Origin: an uncultured bacterium
GTDB taxonomy: Bacteria > Desulfobacterota > Desulfobaccia > Desulfobaccales > 0-14-0-80-60-11
Length of the DNA: 64,000 nt
Assembly: GCA_937943575.1 (NCBI GenBank)
Contig: CALEAV010000003.1
Coordinates: forward strand, 1-64,000
Direction of reading: 5' to 3'
The position numbers and the translations under genes are program-made. This document shows, one piece after another, positions 1 to 10,958 of this stretch (within the stretch, counting starts at the first letter, position 1; each line of letters begins with the position of its first letter). The notes beneath the pieces are model-generated. The model ran no database searches. It was given only the letters and a program-made list of their open reading frames with translations, and was not told the DNA's origin.

Positions 1-63
1 CCCTTACCCCCTCCCCCAAGCCCCCACCCCCAAACCCTTACAGGGTTGGGAGGGGGGCCTGGG

Positions 64-97
64 GGGAGGGCAGGGAACTGTGTTCCCTGGCCCTCCC
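64..97. terminator. Strong stem-loop downstream of agmatinase; no T-tract
   Basis: GGGAGGGCAGGGAAC-tgt-GTTCCCTGGCCCTCCC, about 15 bp stem with one bulge, just past the stop at 107. Confidence 0.4.
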
Positions 98-106
98 ACC
101 AGGAAG

Positions 107-984
107 TTATCCCCGCCGCTGCCGATACATGGCAGCCAGTATTTTGTATACCAGGCGGGCGGCGGTGAATTCGCTCACCCGGTGGCCGGGGAGGGGCGTC
201 AGTTCCACCAGGTCGGCGCCGATGAGGGGTCCCCGGGCTCCCAGGGTGCGGATGATCTCCACCACTTGGCGATAGGTTAAGCCGCCGGGTTCGGGGGTGC
301 CCACCCCGGGCATGGCCGCCGGGTCCAGGGCGTCGGCATCCAGGGTGAGATAGACCGGCCCGGGGATGCCCTGGAGGTGCCTCAGGGCCGCCTGCCAGCC
401 CTCAGGGGTGGCCAGGGCGGCGGCCTTGACGACCGTCATCCGGGGGGCCACCGCCATGAGCTGGTGCTCCTCCTGGGAGTAGGCCCGGACGCCCAGGAGG
501 GTGAGGGGCCGCCCCAGCTCATAGACCCGGCGCAGGGCACAGGCGTGGGAGAGCTTGCTGCCGTCGTAGGTGTCCCTGAGGTCGGCGTGGGCGTCCAGGG
601 CCACCACCTGCAGGTCCGGGTATTTGGTCTGGGCCGCCTGCACCAGGGCCGGGGTGATGGTATGCTCCCCCCCCAGGGCCAGGACCGTCTTCCCCTGGGA
701 GAACCAGGGCTGCACGGTCTTGCGGATCTTGTCCAGCATGGCCTGGGGGCCGGCGGCCTCCGGCGTCAGGGGCGGGGCGGTGGCCAGGGCGATCTTGGCG
801 CTGGGGTCCCACTCGTCCTCTTCGTCCCAGAGCTCCAGGTGCCGGGAGGCCGCCAGGATGGCCTCCGGAGCCTCCCGGGTGCCGGCCCCGTAGGTGGTGG
901 TGGCCTCATAGGGAATGGGGAGGATGACGGCCTCCGCCTCCTTGACCGGCAGATACTTGAGATCGAGAAAGGTGAGAGAGGCCA

Positions 985-985
<1 letters not shown>
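107..985 (-). CDS. speB: Agmatinase / arginase-family ureohydrolase
   Basis: GGEHTIT, ALDAHADLRD and LDADALDPAAMPGVGTPEPGG metal-binding motifs. Confidence 0.9.
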
Positions 986-2352
<1,367 letters not shown>

Positions 2353-2408
2353 AAAAATCACCCGAAGGGGAGTTCCCCCTTCTCCTGAAGCCCAACTTCC
2401 AGGGATGG

Positions 2409-2446
2409 GGGAGGGGGCACGGGCCAGTGGTTCCTGCCCCCCTCCT
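2409..2446. terminator. GC-rich stem-loop in intergenic gap
   Basis: GGAGGGGGCA...TGCCCCCCTCC inverted repeat; no T-tract. Confidence 0.25.
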
Positions 2447-2454
2447 CGCCTCCA

Positions 2455-3120
2455 TCACAGACTGTCCAGCCAGCCCACGATGACCCGGCTCACTTCGTCC
2501 AGGGTCTCCGCGGCGATGGTTTGGCCGCTTTCAAAGGAGTGGCCCAGCCCGGGGAGCACGTGCAGGTCGGTGCGCACCGGGATTCGGGCCAGAACCGGCC
2601 CCAGGCGGTCGAAGTGGCAGAAGGGATCGCTGGAGCCCTGGATGAACAGCACCGGGCAGGGCAGGGCATACAGGGGCCGGTCCCGAAGCTGCTCCGGCCG
2701 CCCCGGCGGGTGGAGGGGGTAGCCCAGAAACACCAGGCCGTTGACCCCCAGACCCTGGGCGGCCAGCTGCGCGGCGATGCGGCCCCCCATGGACTTGCCG
2801 CCGAGAAACAGTCCCAGGCCCCTGAACTCCTCCAGCTCGCTCAGGTATTCCGCCACCAGGCGGAAGACCCCCTCCAGGACCGGGTCCGGGTCCGGATGCC
2901 GCTGCCCGGCTTCGCTGTAGGGGAAATTGAAGCGGGCGGCCACCACCCCCTCCCGGGCCAGTCTCTCTGCCACCCCCTGGATGACCGGGTGGTCCATGGT
3001 GTTGTTGGCCCCGTGGGCCAGAACCAGGAGGGCCTCCATGGAGGCGGTGCGGGGCACGGCCAGCTCCAGGCTGATGCGCCGATCCGGGGCCACGGGCAGG
3101 GTGAGGCGGCGCTTTTCCAT
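2455..3120 (-). CDS. Alpha/beta hydrolase (Tex30/KANL3 or dienelactone hydrolase-like)
   Basis: LVLAHGANNTMDHP, GKSMGGRIA nucleophile elbow, PVLFIQGSSDPF, LPGLGHSF; start MEKRRLTL at 3120. Confidence 0.8.
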   Translation of the reverse strand: MEKRRLTLPVAPDRRISLELAVPRTASMEALLVLAHGANNTMDHPVIQGVAERLAREGVVAARFNFPYSEAGQRHPDPDPVLEGVFRLVAEYLSELEEFRGLGLFLGGKSMGGRIAAQLAAQGLGVNGLVFLGYPLHPPGRPEQLRDRPLYALPCPVLFIQGSSDPFCHFDRLGPVLARIPVRTDLHVLPGLGHSFESGQTIAAETLDEVSRVIVGWLDSL

Positions 3121-3133
3121 CTCCTGTCCTCCC

Positions 3134-3817
3134 TCAGGCGGGCCGAGGCGGCCACAGCTCCACCTCCTCCAGGAGCCAGCGCCGGGGGGCCAGGTCCGCC
3201 AGCCGATCAAAGAGATTGCCTTGCGGCTCCCGGGGGGCCAGATGCTCCCAGCCGCCCAGGTGCACAAGCCGGGGAAACCGGCGCCACAGACGCCTGAGGC
3301 GCCGGGCCATGGCCTCCTCCCGCTGCCGGATCTCCTGAAGGCCCTCCCCCGTCGGCCAGACCAGGGGGCGCCGGGCGCTGTGCCGGGCCCGGCGGTATTC
3401 CCCGCTCACCCATGCCGCGAGGGAGCCGTCGGGCAGGGTGGCCAGGGCGCGCAGGTTCTCCGGGCTCAGCAGCTCCCCGGCGTAGGCCGGCAGATGCCGC
3501 CGGGCCGGGGCGCTGGAGTCCACGGCCACCACCACTGCCCCATGCCGACGGCCGAAAGCCGCCGCCGCCTGCCATTCATATGGAAGCCTTACAGCGGCGG
3601 CCAGGCGGCGCACCGCCAGGTGGCGCCCCACCGCGGGCGGCAGGGCCGCCAGGGCCTGCCGGAGGAGGCGCCGCCACCGGAGCTCATGGCGCCCCCGGTA
3701 GCGCACGGAAAAGGGGCTGATCTCCACGGTCACCGCCTGGGGCCGGACCTCCTCCAGCAGCCGCCGGACCCGGACATGCCCCCGGGGGTCGCCGTGCACC
3801 GTGCCCACCAGAAACAT
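3134..3817 (-). CDS. TraB/PrgY-like family protein
   Basis: N-terminal MFLVGTVHGDPRGHVRVRRLLEEVRPQAVTVEISPF resembles TraB-type GT.H motif; rest poorly recognisable. Confidence 0.45.
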   Translation of the reverse strand: MFLVGTVHGDPRGHVRVRRLLEEVRPQAVTVEISPFSVRYRGRHELRWRRLLRQALAALPPAVGRHLAVRRLAAAVRLPYEWQAAAAFGRRHGAVVVAVDSSAPARRHLPAYAGELLSPENLRALATLPDGSLAAWVSGEYRRARHSARRPLVWPTGEGLQEIRQREEAMARRLRRLWRRFPRLVHLGGWEHLAPREPQGNLFDRLADLAPRRWLLEEVELWPPRPA

Positions 3818-3905
3818 CCCCGGAGTCCCCGGCGGTCCGGCCTCCCCGGGGTCCTCCCACACCGGGGGCAGAAGCGGGCGCTCCGGAGCCGGAATTGCCC
3901 CGGCC

Positions 3906-4433
3906 TCAATGCGATTCGCCGTGGCGGCCATAAATGTTGTAGCTGGGCAGATCCTCGAACTTGTAGAGCCAGCGGGCGCCGGAGACCTCCGGGGCCAGGT
4001 CCCGGTAGTTGCCCCAGTTGATGAGGTGCAGATCCGCCAGGTCGGGATCGGGGTTGGCCCCCACCTCCCGGCCGTTGAAGGCCGGCGCATGGGCGTAGAT
4101 GAGGAGCCGGGCCGCCAGGTCAATCTCCTGGGCCCAGACCTCCCCGGAGGGGGTGGACAGCCCTGCCAGCCGGCCCACATAGAGGCTCAAAGGGTGAAAT
4201 TCGGGCTCGGCCTCCCAATACTCCCGTTCGGCCCGGAGTTTATGGGCGAATGTGCCTTCATCGGTGGTGCCCAGATACAGGAGCACCTCCTCGCCATAGA
4301 GGGGGTGGTTGCCATAGACCTGATAGATGCCGTAATCCGAGCTGCGGTCGTCCAGCTCGTCCAGCTCATCAAAGGAATACGGCCCGTCCCAGTCGATGTA
4401 GATGAAACGCGGCGTCATGACGTGGCCTCGCAA
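3906..4433 (-). CDS. Small protein with GIY-YIG-like signature
   Basis: DYGIYQVYGNHPLYGEEVLLYLGTTDEGTFAHKLRAERE resembles GIY...YLG...R nuclease-core pattern. Confidence 0.5.
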   Translation of the reverse strand: MRGHVMTPRFIYIDWDGPYSFDELDELDDRSSDYGIYQVYGNHPLYGEEVLLYLGTTDEGTFAHKLRAEREYWEAEPEFHPLSLYVGRLAGLSTPSGEVWAQEIDLAARLLIYAHAPAFNGREVGANPDPDLADLHLINWGNYRDLAPEVSGARWLYKFEDLPSYNIYGRHGESH

Positions 4434-4439
4434 AAAAGA

Positions 4440-5969
4440 TCAATCCTGCACAAATTCCCGGCCCTCTTTCAGGGCCAGCTCCGCCCGGGCGAGCTGGCGG
4501 CCCAGGTACATGGCATGGTTGATATCGGACAGGGCCAGGTCCCGGGCGAGCTGGTGCTGCAGGCTGACGGCGCTTTTGCCCCGGTAGGTGGCCAAGGTGG
4601 CATCCCCGTAGCGGTGCTCCACCAGGATCTCCTCCCCGTCCAGGGTGATGCGGAAGTAGCCCATGGGGTCCAGGCGCAGGCGCCAGCGGCGCTTGGCGGC
4701 CACCGCCAGGGCCCGGTCCAGCTGCCGGGGATCCAGGGAAAGGGAGTGGCTGAACACGGTGATGGCCCCGGGGGGCAGGCCCGCCCGCTCCGCCACCTCC
4801 CGCTGCAGGCGCATAAGCCCGTAGAAGTTCAGGAGCCAGGCGTCCAGTCCGTTGTGGGTGCGGAAGGTGGCGGTGAGGGTGAGGCGCCCCTCGAACTTCC
4901 GGGCATACACCGACACCAGGCAGGGCCGGCTCTCGGTCCCGGTGAGGTCCCGGCAGTTGTCCCACAGGGTGAAATAGGCCTTGCGGTCCTCGGGGTCGGC
5001 CTGCAGCCGGGCCGCCAGGGCCGCCGGCGCATCCACCCCGAAGTAGCGGCGCAGGCGGTGGCCGTAAGTGTAGCTGGCATCCGGGGGCAGCTCCCCCCTG
5101 AGGAAGTCCCGGTAATAGCCCTCCACCCGCGCCGGATCCAGGTTGAGCTCATGGAGCTGCTCCGGGGCGGCCTGGTGGGGCTTTTCCACCACCACCCGGA
5201 CGTTCTGCAGCTCCAGGCGCTCCCCTTTGGCCAGGGTGACCCGGCGGCCGAACCGCCTGAGGAGATGGACCAGCTCCAGCCAGGCCTCCAGGGGGGTGTC
5301 CTGCACCACCTGGTGGGCCCGGGGGTTGCTGGGGAAATGCTCGATCTGCACCTGGGGGAGGGGCGGCACGGCGGCAGGGCGGCTTAGCCCCTCCAGCAGC
5401 GGCGGCCGCCAGGCGGCCCAGGCGGCCCGCACCCGCTCCAAGGCCCCCTCCCCCTCGGGGGAGCCCAGGTCCACCAGCCGGGGCGGGCGCACGAAGTGTC
5501 CGGGAGTCACCAGGCCGTCGATGAGGCGGTGGGTGCCGATGATGCGCCAGGGGTGCCGGGGCCCGCCGTCCCCACTGAGATACTGGATGGCGGCTTCCGT
5601 CACCGGCTCCAGGCCGTAGCGGAAGAAATTCAGGAGCTCGGTGCGGGACCCGGAGAGATCCCGGCCGCACAGCCACAGCTCCTGAATCTGCGGGTTCCAC
5701 AGGAGGTTGCGCAGCATCTCCCGCAGGCCGTTGCCGTAGAGGGTGCCGATGACCGCCACCGGGCTGGTGGCCGGGTCCAGGTCCACCCCGGCCGTCTGGA
5801 GGCGGTCCCGGACATACTCCGGCCGGGACCACAGGGTCACCACCCCCAGGACTCCGGCAGGGTTGATCACCAGGAGCTTGTCGCCGAAATACAAGGGATC
5901 AAAACGGAGTGGACCCGTCATGGGATCTCTGGGCAGGGGGAATGGGCGCCTCTGACTCATTGATACCAT
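4440..5969 (-). CDS. Thymidylate synthase-like protein with N-terminal DUF4346/MtrA-like region
   Basis: C-terminal half carries ThyA-like pattern (RPCLVSVYARKFEGRLTLTATFRTHNGLDAWLLNFYGLMRLQREVAERAGLPPGAITVFSHS); N-terminal VIGTLYGNGLREMLRNLLWNP-LWLCGRDLSGSR. Start may be 5921. Confidence 0.6.
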   Translation of the reverse strand: MVSMSQRRPFPLPRDPMTGPLRFDPLYFGDKLLVINPAGVLGVVTLWSRPEYVRDRLQTAGVDLDPATSPVAVIGTLYGNGLREMLRNLLWNPQIQELWLCGRDLSGSRTELLNFFRYGLEPVTEAAIQYLSGDGGPRHPWRIIGTHRLIDGLVTPGHFVRPPRLVDLGSPEGEGALERVRAAWAAWRPPLLEGLSRPAAVPPLPQVQIEHFPSNPRAHQVVQDTPLEAWLELVHLLRRFGRRVTLAKGERLELQNVRVVVEKPHQAAPEQLHELNLDPARVEGYYRDFLRGELPPDASYTYGHRLRRYFGVDAPAALAARLQADPEDRKAYFTLWDNCRDLTGTESRPCLVSVYARKFEGRLTLTATFRTHNGLDAWLLNFYGLMRLQREVAERAGLPPGAITVFSHSLSLDPRQLDRALAVAAKRRWRLRLDPMGYFRITLDGEEILVEHRYGDATLATYRGKSAVSLQHQLARDLALSDINHAMYLGRQLARAELALKEGREFVQD

Positions 5970-6359
5970 GGGGCGGCCCTTTTGTCAAAATGATAAGGAA
6001 TTTTTATTTTGAGAAAGAGGGGAGGACAAGGGTGCTGCGGAAGGACGGTGGAAAAAAATTCCTTGGCGCCGCGATCCTCCACGCAGGAAATGTGCTACCC
6101 TCGGAACAGGCAGGACAAAGGCGGCGAAGGCGCGCAAGGCAAGGGGGGAGGCTGGCGGACACCGCTTTTTTCGGAAGGCTCCCTGCCTCGCCCTTTTATG
6201 CCTCGGGCAGGAGATCCTGCCCCTTCCCCCCAAGGGCAGGACGAGGGGGGTGGGCTGCCGCCCCCCGGTCTTTCGGGCCGCAGCCGCCGGTCCAGGGCCG
6301 GGCGAGGCCGCGTCGGGCGGAAAAAACGGGGCGAAGCCCCCGGGAAACGGAGGTGAGCC

Positions 6360-7121
6360 ATGACCACCAAAATGGCAGGCGTGCTGCTGGCAGCTGTGCT
6401 CGCTGTGGCGGCCTGGCCGGCGGAAGGCCGGGCCTGGGGGGATGCCCCCACGCATTTCAGCATCTGCGGGGAGGAATCGGTCCAGGTCAAGTTTGCAGGG
6501 AAATTCGACGCCGACCTGTTCCCCCTGTTCGTGGAGGGGGCGGCCGGCCCGGACCTGGCCTGGACCCCCCTCTTTCGGGCCGCCGGCCGGGATTATGTGC
6601 ATGATCCGGCCTTTCTTGCGGCCATGGATTATGTGGCCTCCCACCCCCGGGACCGGCGGTGGAGGGCCGCCTGGCGCCCCAGCTGGCCGGTGACCGCCGC
6701 CGCCTGGCGGGCCCATCAGGCCGCCGACGGGGTGGCCCACGGCCAGTATGTGCCGAAGGATCCGGTGACCCATACCCTGGTGGAGACGGCGGTGGACACC
6801 TGCGTCTATTACCAGAAGCCGGTCCCCCAGGAGCTGGGGGATTCCTGGGAGGAGGTGAACCTCAGGGAGGCGGCCTGCGACCCCTGGCTCATTTACTGGG
6901 CCTCCGTTCTCTACACCAAAGGCTTGAGGCCGGTCTATCCCTGGATGACCCGGGAGGCCCTGGGAACCCTCAGGCAAGGCATCGACCGGAGTTACGAGCT
7001 GAGCAGGGCCGCCGGCGGCCCGGACAGCTCTGAAAGGCTCCTCCGGCTCCTGGTTCCCGGCAAGGACTGGCGAACCTCTTATGACGCCTCGGTGGCCGCA
7101 GTCCTGAGCTCCCTGCCGTAG
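6360..7121 (+). CDS. Secreted zinc-dependent phospholipase C / S1-P1 nuclease-fold-like protein
   Basis: Signal peptide, then WGDAPTHFSIC, RAHQAADGVAHG and HTLVETAVDTC (HxxxD / HxxxExxxD spacing). Confidence 0.55.
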   Translation: MTTKMAGVLLAAVLAVAAWPAEGRAWGDAPTHFSICGEESVQVKFAGKFDADLFPLFVEGAAGPDLAWTPLFRAAGRDYVHDPAFLAAMDYVASHPRDRRWRAAWRPSWPVTAAAWRAHQAADGVAHGQYVPKDPVTHTLVETAVDTCVYYQKPVPQELGDSWEEVNLREAACDPWLIYWASVLYTKGLRPVYPWMTREALGTLRQGIDRSYELSRAAGGPDSSERLLRLLVPGKDWRTSYDASVAAVLSSLP

Positions 7122-7190
7122 GGGGAGCCGGGGCGTCCCGACAGGGCGGGGGCCGGCGCCTGGATGCCGGGCGGCGAGGGGGAGGCCGCT

Positions 7191-9596
7191 TTATGGCACC
7201 CGTCCCTCCGCCGTCCGGGTCCGGGCGTCCGGGGCCAGTTCCGCCGCCAGCTCGGTGAGGAGGCGCTGCAGGACCTGGCCCTCGGTGGCGGAGATCCAGG
7301 CCAGCCGCAGGCGCCGGGGGTCCTCGCCCTTGGCCGCCAGCTTCTTCTGCAGGCGCTCCACCCGGGCCGCGGCCCTCAGGTTGCCCGTGAGGTAATGGCA
7401 ATCCCCCGGCGGGTGGCAGCCGGCCACCAGCACCCGGCCGGCGCCTTTGTTCAGCGCATAGGTGAGCAGCCTGGCCCCCACCCGGCCGCTGCACGGGGTG
7501 CGGAGGATGCGCACGTTGGGAGGGTAGGGGAGGCGGGCCACGCCGGCGAAGTCGGCCCCGGCGTAGGCGCACCAGTGGCAGCAGAAGGCCAGGATCTTGC
7601 CCTCCGGGGCCTCGGCCAGGGCGGCGTCGATCTGGGCCATCAGCATGGCGTCGGTGAAGCCCAGCAACTGGGCGGCCCCGGTGGGACAGGCCCCGGCACA
7701 CACCCCGCAGCCTTTGCAGGCCGGGGTCACCACCCGGGCCCGGGCCTCCTTCCCTTCCCCCTCCAGGGAGACGGCCTGGTACGGACACTCCTGGACGCAG
7801 CGCCCGCAGCCCACGCAGGCCTCCGGGTCCACCACCGCCACCAGGCCGGGCTGGGTGAGGGCCTCATGGGCCAGGAGGCCGATGACCTTGCCCGCCGCGG
7901 CGGTGGCCTGGGTGCAGGTCTCCGTCAGGTCTTTGGGCCCCTGGCAGGTGCCCGCCAGAAAGACCCCGTCCAGCACCGTCTCCAGGGGCTTGAGTTTCGG
8001 GTGGGCCTCCAGAAAGAAGCCGTCCGGCCCCTCCGGCAGCCTGAGGATCGGACGCAGATCCGAGCCGCCCCCGGGTCTAAGGCCCACCGCCAGCACCGCC
8101 AGGTCCACCCGGTCAGCGGTGGGCCGCCCGAGGATCTCGTTCTCGGCCCGAATCATCACCTTGCCGGAGGCCTCCGGCACCACCTCAGTCACTCGCCCCC
8201 GCAGGAAAATCACCCCCGCCTCCCGGGCCGCAGTGTAGAGGGCCTCCCCGGCCGGCTTGGGGGTGCGGATGTCCCGGTAATAGAGGCGGATGCGGGACTG
8301 GGGGAGCCGTCGCTTCACCTCCAGGGCCTGTTTCAGGGCGGTGGCGCAACAGATGCGGGAGCATTCCCGGAAGCCCTCCTCCTCCCGGGAGCCGACGCAC
8401 AGGAGAAAGGCGATGTCCCGGGGTTCGCCGCCCAGCCCCGGGGGCAGCAGCCGCCCTCCCGTGGGGCCGTCAGGGGCGAGCAGGCGCTCCAGGGCCGCGG
8501 TGGTGATGACCTGGGGGGCGCCGGGCCACGAAGACCCGGGATCACCCGACGGGTCGTAGGGCAGCGCGCCGGTGGCCACCACCACTGCGCCCACCGAGAG
8601 CTCCTCCTCCAGGGCGCCGGCCTCCAGCCGGATGGCCCCCTGCGGGCAGGCGGCCACACAGGCGCCGCAGCGGCTGCAGGCCTCCCGGTCCACCACGGCT
8701 TGGGGCGGGAAGAGGCGGGGGGAGGGGAGCCAGATGGCCCGCCGCTCGGTCATCCCAGCCTGGAAGTCATCGGGCAGGCTGACGGGGCAGACCTCCAGGC
8801 AGGCGCCGCAGCGGTCGCAGGCTTCATTGACCCAGGGCACCTGCCGCCGCAGGCGCACCCGGTAATTCCCCACATAGCCCCCGAACTCAATAAGTTCGGC
8901 CTCGGTGAGGACCCGGAGGCGGGGGTGGCGGCTCGCCGCGGCCATCAGGGGGCCCACCAGGGTGGCGGCGTGCCGGCGGTCCGGAAAGGTGCGGTGCCAG
9001 CGGGCCGCCAGACCGCCCAGCACCGGGCGGCGCTCCACCAGGACCACCTCGTGGCCGGCGTGGGCTATTTCCAGGGCCGCCTTGAGGCCGGCGGGGCCGC
9101 CTCCCACCACCAGGGCGCGGCGGGTCACCGGCACCCGGCGTTCCGTCAGCGGCCCTGCCAGCCGGGCTTTGGCCACCCCCATGAGGATGAGCTCCCACGC
9201 CTTGGCCTCGGCCTCCTCCGGCTCCAGGGCATGCACCCAGGTGCACTGCTCCCGGAGGTTCACCATCTCCACCAGATAGGGGTTGAGGCCCTGCTCCTTG
9301 AGGAGGCGCTGAAAGGTGAGCTCGTGCATGCGGGGGGAGCAGGCCGCCACCACCACCCGGGTGAGGTTGGCCGCAGCAATATCCTGGGCGATCTCCCGCT
9401 GCCCGGCCTCGGAGCAGGAATAGAGCTGGTGGCGGCAGACCACCACCTCGGGCAGCTCCTGGCCGCGGCGGGCCAGCTCCGCGGGCGAGATCACCCCGGC
9501 GATATTGAGGCCGCAATGGCAGATATACAGCCCGAGGCGCAGCTCCCCGGCGGGGCGGGGTGGGGGGGACGGGGGGCGGGGCGGCTCCGCACTCAT
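7191..9596 (-). CDS. hdrA: HdrA-MvhD fusion (FAD/FeS heterodisulfide reductase subunit A family with C-terminal MvhD/FlpD domain)
   Basis: YICHCGLNIAG, VVAACSPRMHE, LVVGGGPAGLKAAL, several CxxCxxCxxxCP motifs; C-terminal FCCHWCAYAGADFAG...RTPCSGRV...GCHPPGDCHY typical of MvhD. Confidence 0.9.
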   Translation of the reverse strand: MSAEPPRPPSPPPRPAGELRLGLYICHCGLNIAGVISPAELARRGQELPEVVVCRHQLYSCSEAGQREIAQDIAAANLTRVVVAACSPRMHELTFQRLLKEQGLNPYLVEMVNLREQCTWVHALEPEEAEAKAWELILMGVAKARLAGPLTERRVPVTRRALVVGGGPAGLKAALEIAHAGHEVVLVERRPVLGGLAARWHRTFPDRRHAATLVGPLMAAASRHPRLRVLTEAELIEFGGYVGNYRVRLRRQVPWVNEACDRCGACLEVCPVSLPDDFQAGMTERRAIWLPSPRLFPPQAVVDREACSRCGACVAACPQGAIRLEAGALEEELSVGAVVVATGALPYDPSGDPGSSWPGAPQVITTAALERLLAPDGPTGGRLLPPGLGGEPRDIAFLLCVGSREEEGFRECSRICCATALKQALEVKRRLPQSRIRLYYRDIRTPKPAGEALYTAAREAGVIFLRGRVTEVVPEASGKVMIRAENEILGRPTADRVDLAVLAVGLRPGGGSDLRPILRLPEGPDGFFLEAHPKLKPLETVLDGVFLAGTCQGPKDLTETCTQATAAAGKVIGLLAHEALTQPGLVAVVDPEACVGCGRCVQECPYQAVSLEGEGKEARARVVTPACKGCGVCAGACPTGAAQLLGFTDAMLMAQIDAALAEAPEGKILAFCCHWCAYAGADFAGVARLPYPPNVRILRTPCSGRVGARLLTYALNKGAGRVLVAGCHPPGDCHYLTGNLRAAARVERLQKKLAAKGEDPRRLRLAWISATEGQVLQRLLTELAAELAPDARTRTAEGRVP

Positions 9597-9599
9597 GGC

Positions 9600-10466
9600 T
9601 CAGCGCTTCGAGGTGCCCAACAGCCGGGCCACCGCCTGCTCCCAGGCGTGGGAGTAGCTCCCTTCCCGGGCCACCACCTCTTCCCGGATGAGGGTGACTG
9701 CGTCCTGGTCGCAGATGGCCTGGCAGATCCCGCAGAGACTGCAGGTCTCCCGGGCCATATACACCCGGGGCCCCTCCCGCACGATGATCTTCACGGGACA
9801 GAGGCTAACGCACTTCAGGCACTCCGGCGGGCATTTGCGGTCATCGATCTTTACCCGGCCCCGGAACTGGGGCGTGACGCACAGTGACCCGTGTTCGCAG
9901 ACGTCCAGACACTGCTGGCAGCGCAGGCACAGGTCGGGCTCCGGCCGGGGGCGGCCACTGTCCGCCTCGGGCACCAGGGCCTGGCGGGGGCAGGCCTGAA
10001 GGCAGCGGCGGCACTCCTTGGGACATTCCGTGAGGTCGTTGGGCACCAGCTTCCGTTGGGCCCGGCACCAATGCTCCTCGCCCTCCGGGAGCGGCGGGCA
10101 GGGCTCCGGGCACTTCTCCGGGTCCAGCTCCACCTTGGGGTGAAAGGGCGCCAGGGCCTGGTGGCTGGCCAGCACCGTCTTGGGCCGCCCTTTATAGGTG
10201 AGGGTGATGGCCCCCACCGGGCAGAAGTGGGCACAGACCTCGCAGAGCACGCAGAGCCAGGGGTCGATGGTGATCTCCAGGCTCTCCTCCCCGGGGAGAA
10301 GCCGCACCGCCTGCCGGGGGCAGACCACGGCGCAGACATCGCAGCGGATGCAGCGACCCTTGTCCAGTTCCAGGCGCACCTCTTCGGCAAAGAGACGGAG
10401 GGTGAGCGTCAGCGCAGTCTCGGTCTCCCGCAGGCGAAGAGGGGGCAGGCGATCCATCCGGCGCAT
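9600..10466 (-). CDS. Poly-ferredoxin (FwdF-like, about six 4Fe-4S sites)
   Basis: Repeated CxxCxxCxxxCP motifs across 288 aa. Confidence 0.8.
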   Translation of the reverse strand: MRRMDRLPPLRLRETETALTLTLRLFAEEVRLELDKGRCIRCDVCAVVCPRQAVRLLPGEESLEITIDPWLCVLCEVCAHFCPVGAITLTYKGRPKTVLASHQALAPFHPKVELDPEKCPEPCPPLPEGEEHWCRAQRKLVPNDLTECPKECRRCLQACPRQALVPEADSGRPRPEPDLCLRCQQCLDVCEHGSLCVTPQFRGRVKIDDRKCPPECLKCVSLCPVKIIVREGPRVYMARETCSLCGICQAICDQDAVTLIREEVVAREGSYSHAWEQAVARLLGTSKR

Positions 10467-10484
10467 CCGGGGGCCAGGGCAGGG

Positions 10485-10907
10485 TCAGGAATTCTCACCC
10501 TGCAGCTTCAGATGGAATTCCCGGGCCTTGAGCTTCAGCTGCTTGCGGCGCAGATTGGTCTTGACGTCGGGAAACTCCGCCAGGAGGAAATCAAACTTGT
10601 CACAGGCCGCCAGGTCCGGACAGTGGGAGCACTGGGGCAGGCCCCGTTCGATGGCGCAGCACCGGATGGGGCAGGTCTCCATGCCCCGGCTGCCCTTGCA
10701 GCCCGGACAGTCGGTGTGGCTGAGGAACCACTCCAGGCCTTTGCGGAATTCGTTGAAGTCAAAGCCTTCATTTGCCGGGAAGCAGTGCACCCACCAGTTG
10801 GCCCGGAAACGGAGGAGGTATTCCTGCATCTGGCGCACGGTCTTCAGGAATTCCGGGTGCCCCAGCTGGCAGTCGTCACACAGGCCGCAATAGCTTTCCC
10901 GCACCAT
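10485..10907 (-). CDS. DUF3795 cysteine-rich protein
   Basis: YCGLCDDCQLG start and CPGCKGSRG...CPIRCCAIERGLPQCSHCPDLAAC pattern. Confidence 0.75.
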   Translation of the reverse strand: MVRESYCGLCDDCQLGHPEFLKTVRQMQEYLLRFRANWWVHCFPANEGFDFNEFRKGLEWFLSHTDCPGCKGSRGMETCPIRCCAIERGLPQCSHCPDLAACDKFDFLLAEFPDVKTNLRRKQLKLKAREFHLKLQGENS

Positions 10908-10958
10908 CTCTTCTCTCCTCCCCCGGGGGCCGCCTGTGGGGGCCGGGCCCCACCGCCC

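Noticed and set aside
1-63. C/G-rich tract at window start as a repeat element
   Set aside because: Simple homopolymer-rich sequence with no defined unit; only the adjacent hairpin was kept.
3801-5387. 528-aa plus-strand ORF
   Set aside because: Antisense to the TraB-like, GIY-YIG-like and ThyA-like genes; low-complexity.
5985-6977. 330-aa minus-strand ORF
   Set aside because: Overlaps the signal-peptide-bearing PLC-like gene; composition looks non-coding.
7164-9887. 907-aa plus-strand ORF
   Set aside because: Antisense to the well-supported HdrA-MvhD gene; low-complexity G/P/H/A composition typical of shadow ORFs in high-GC DNA.
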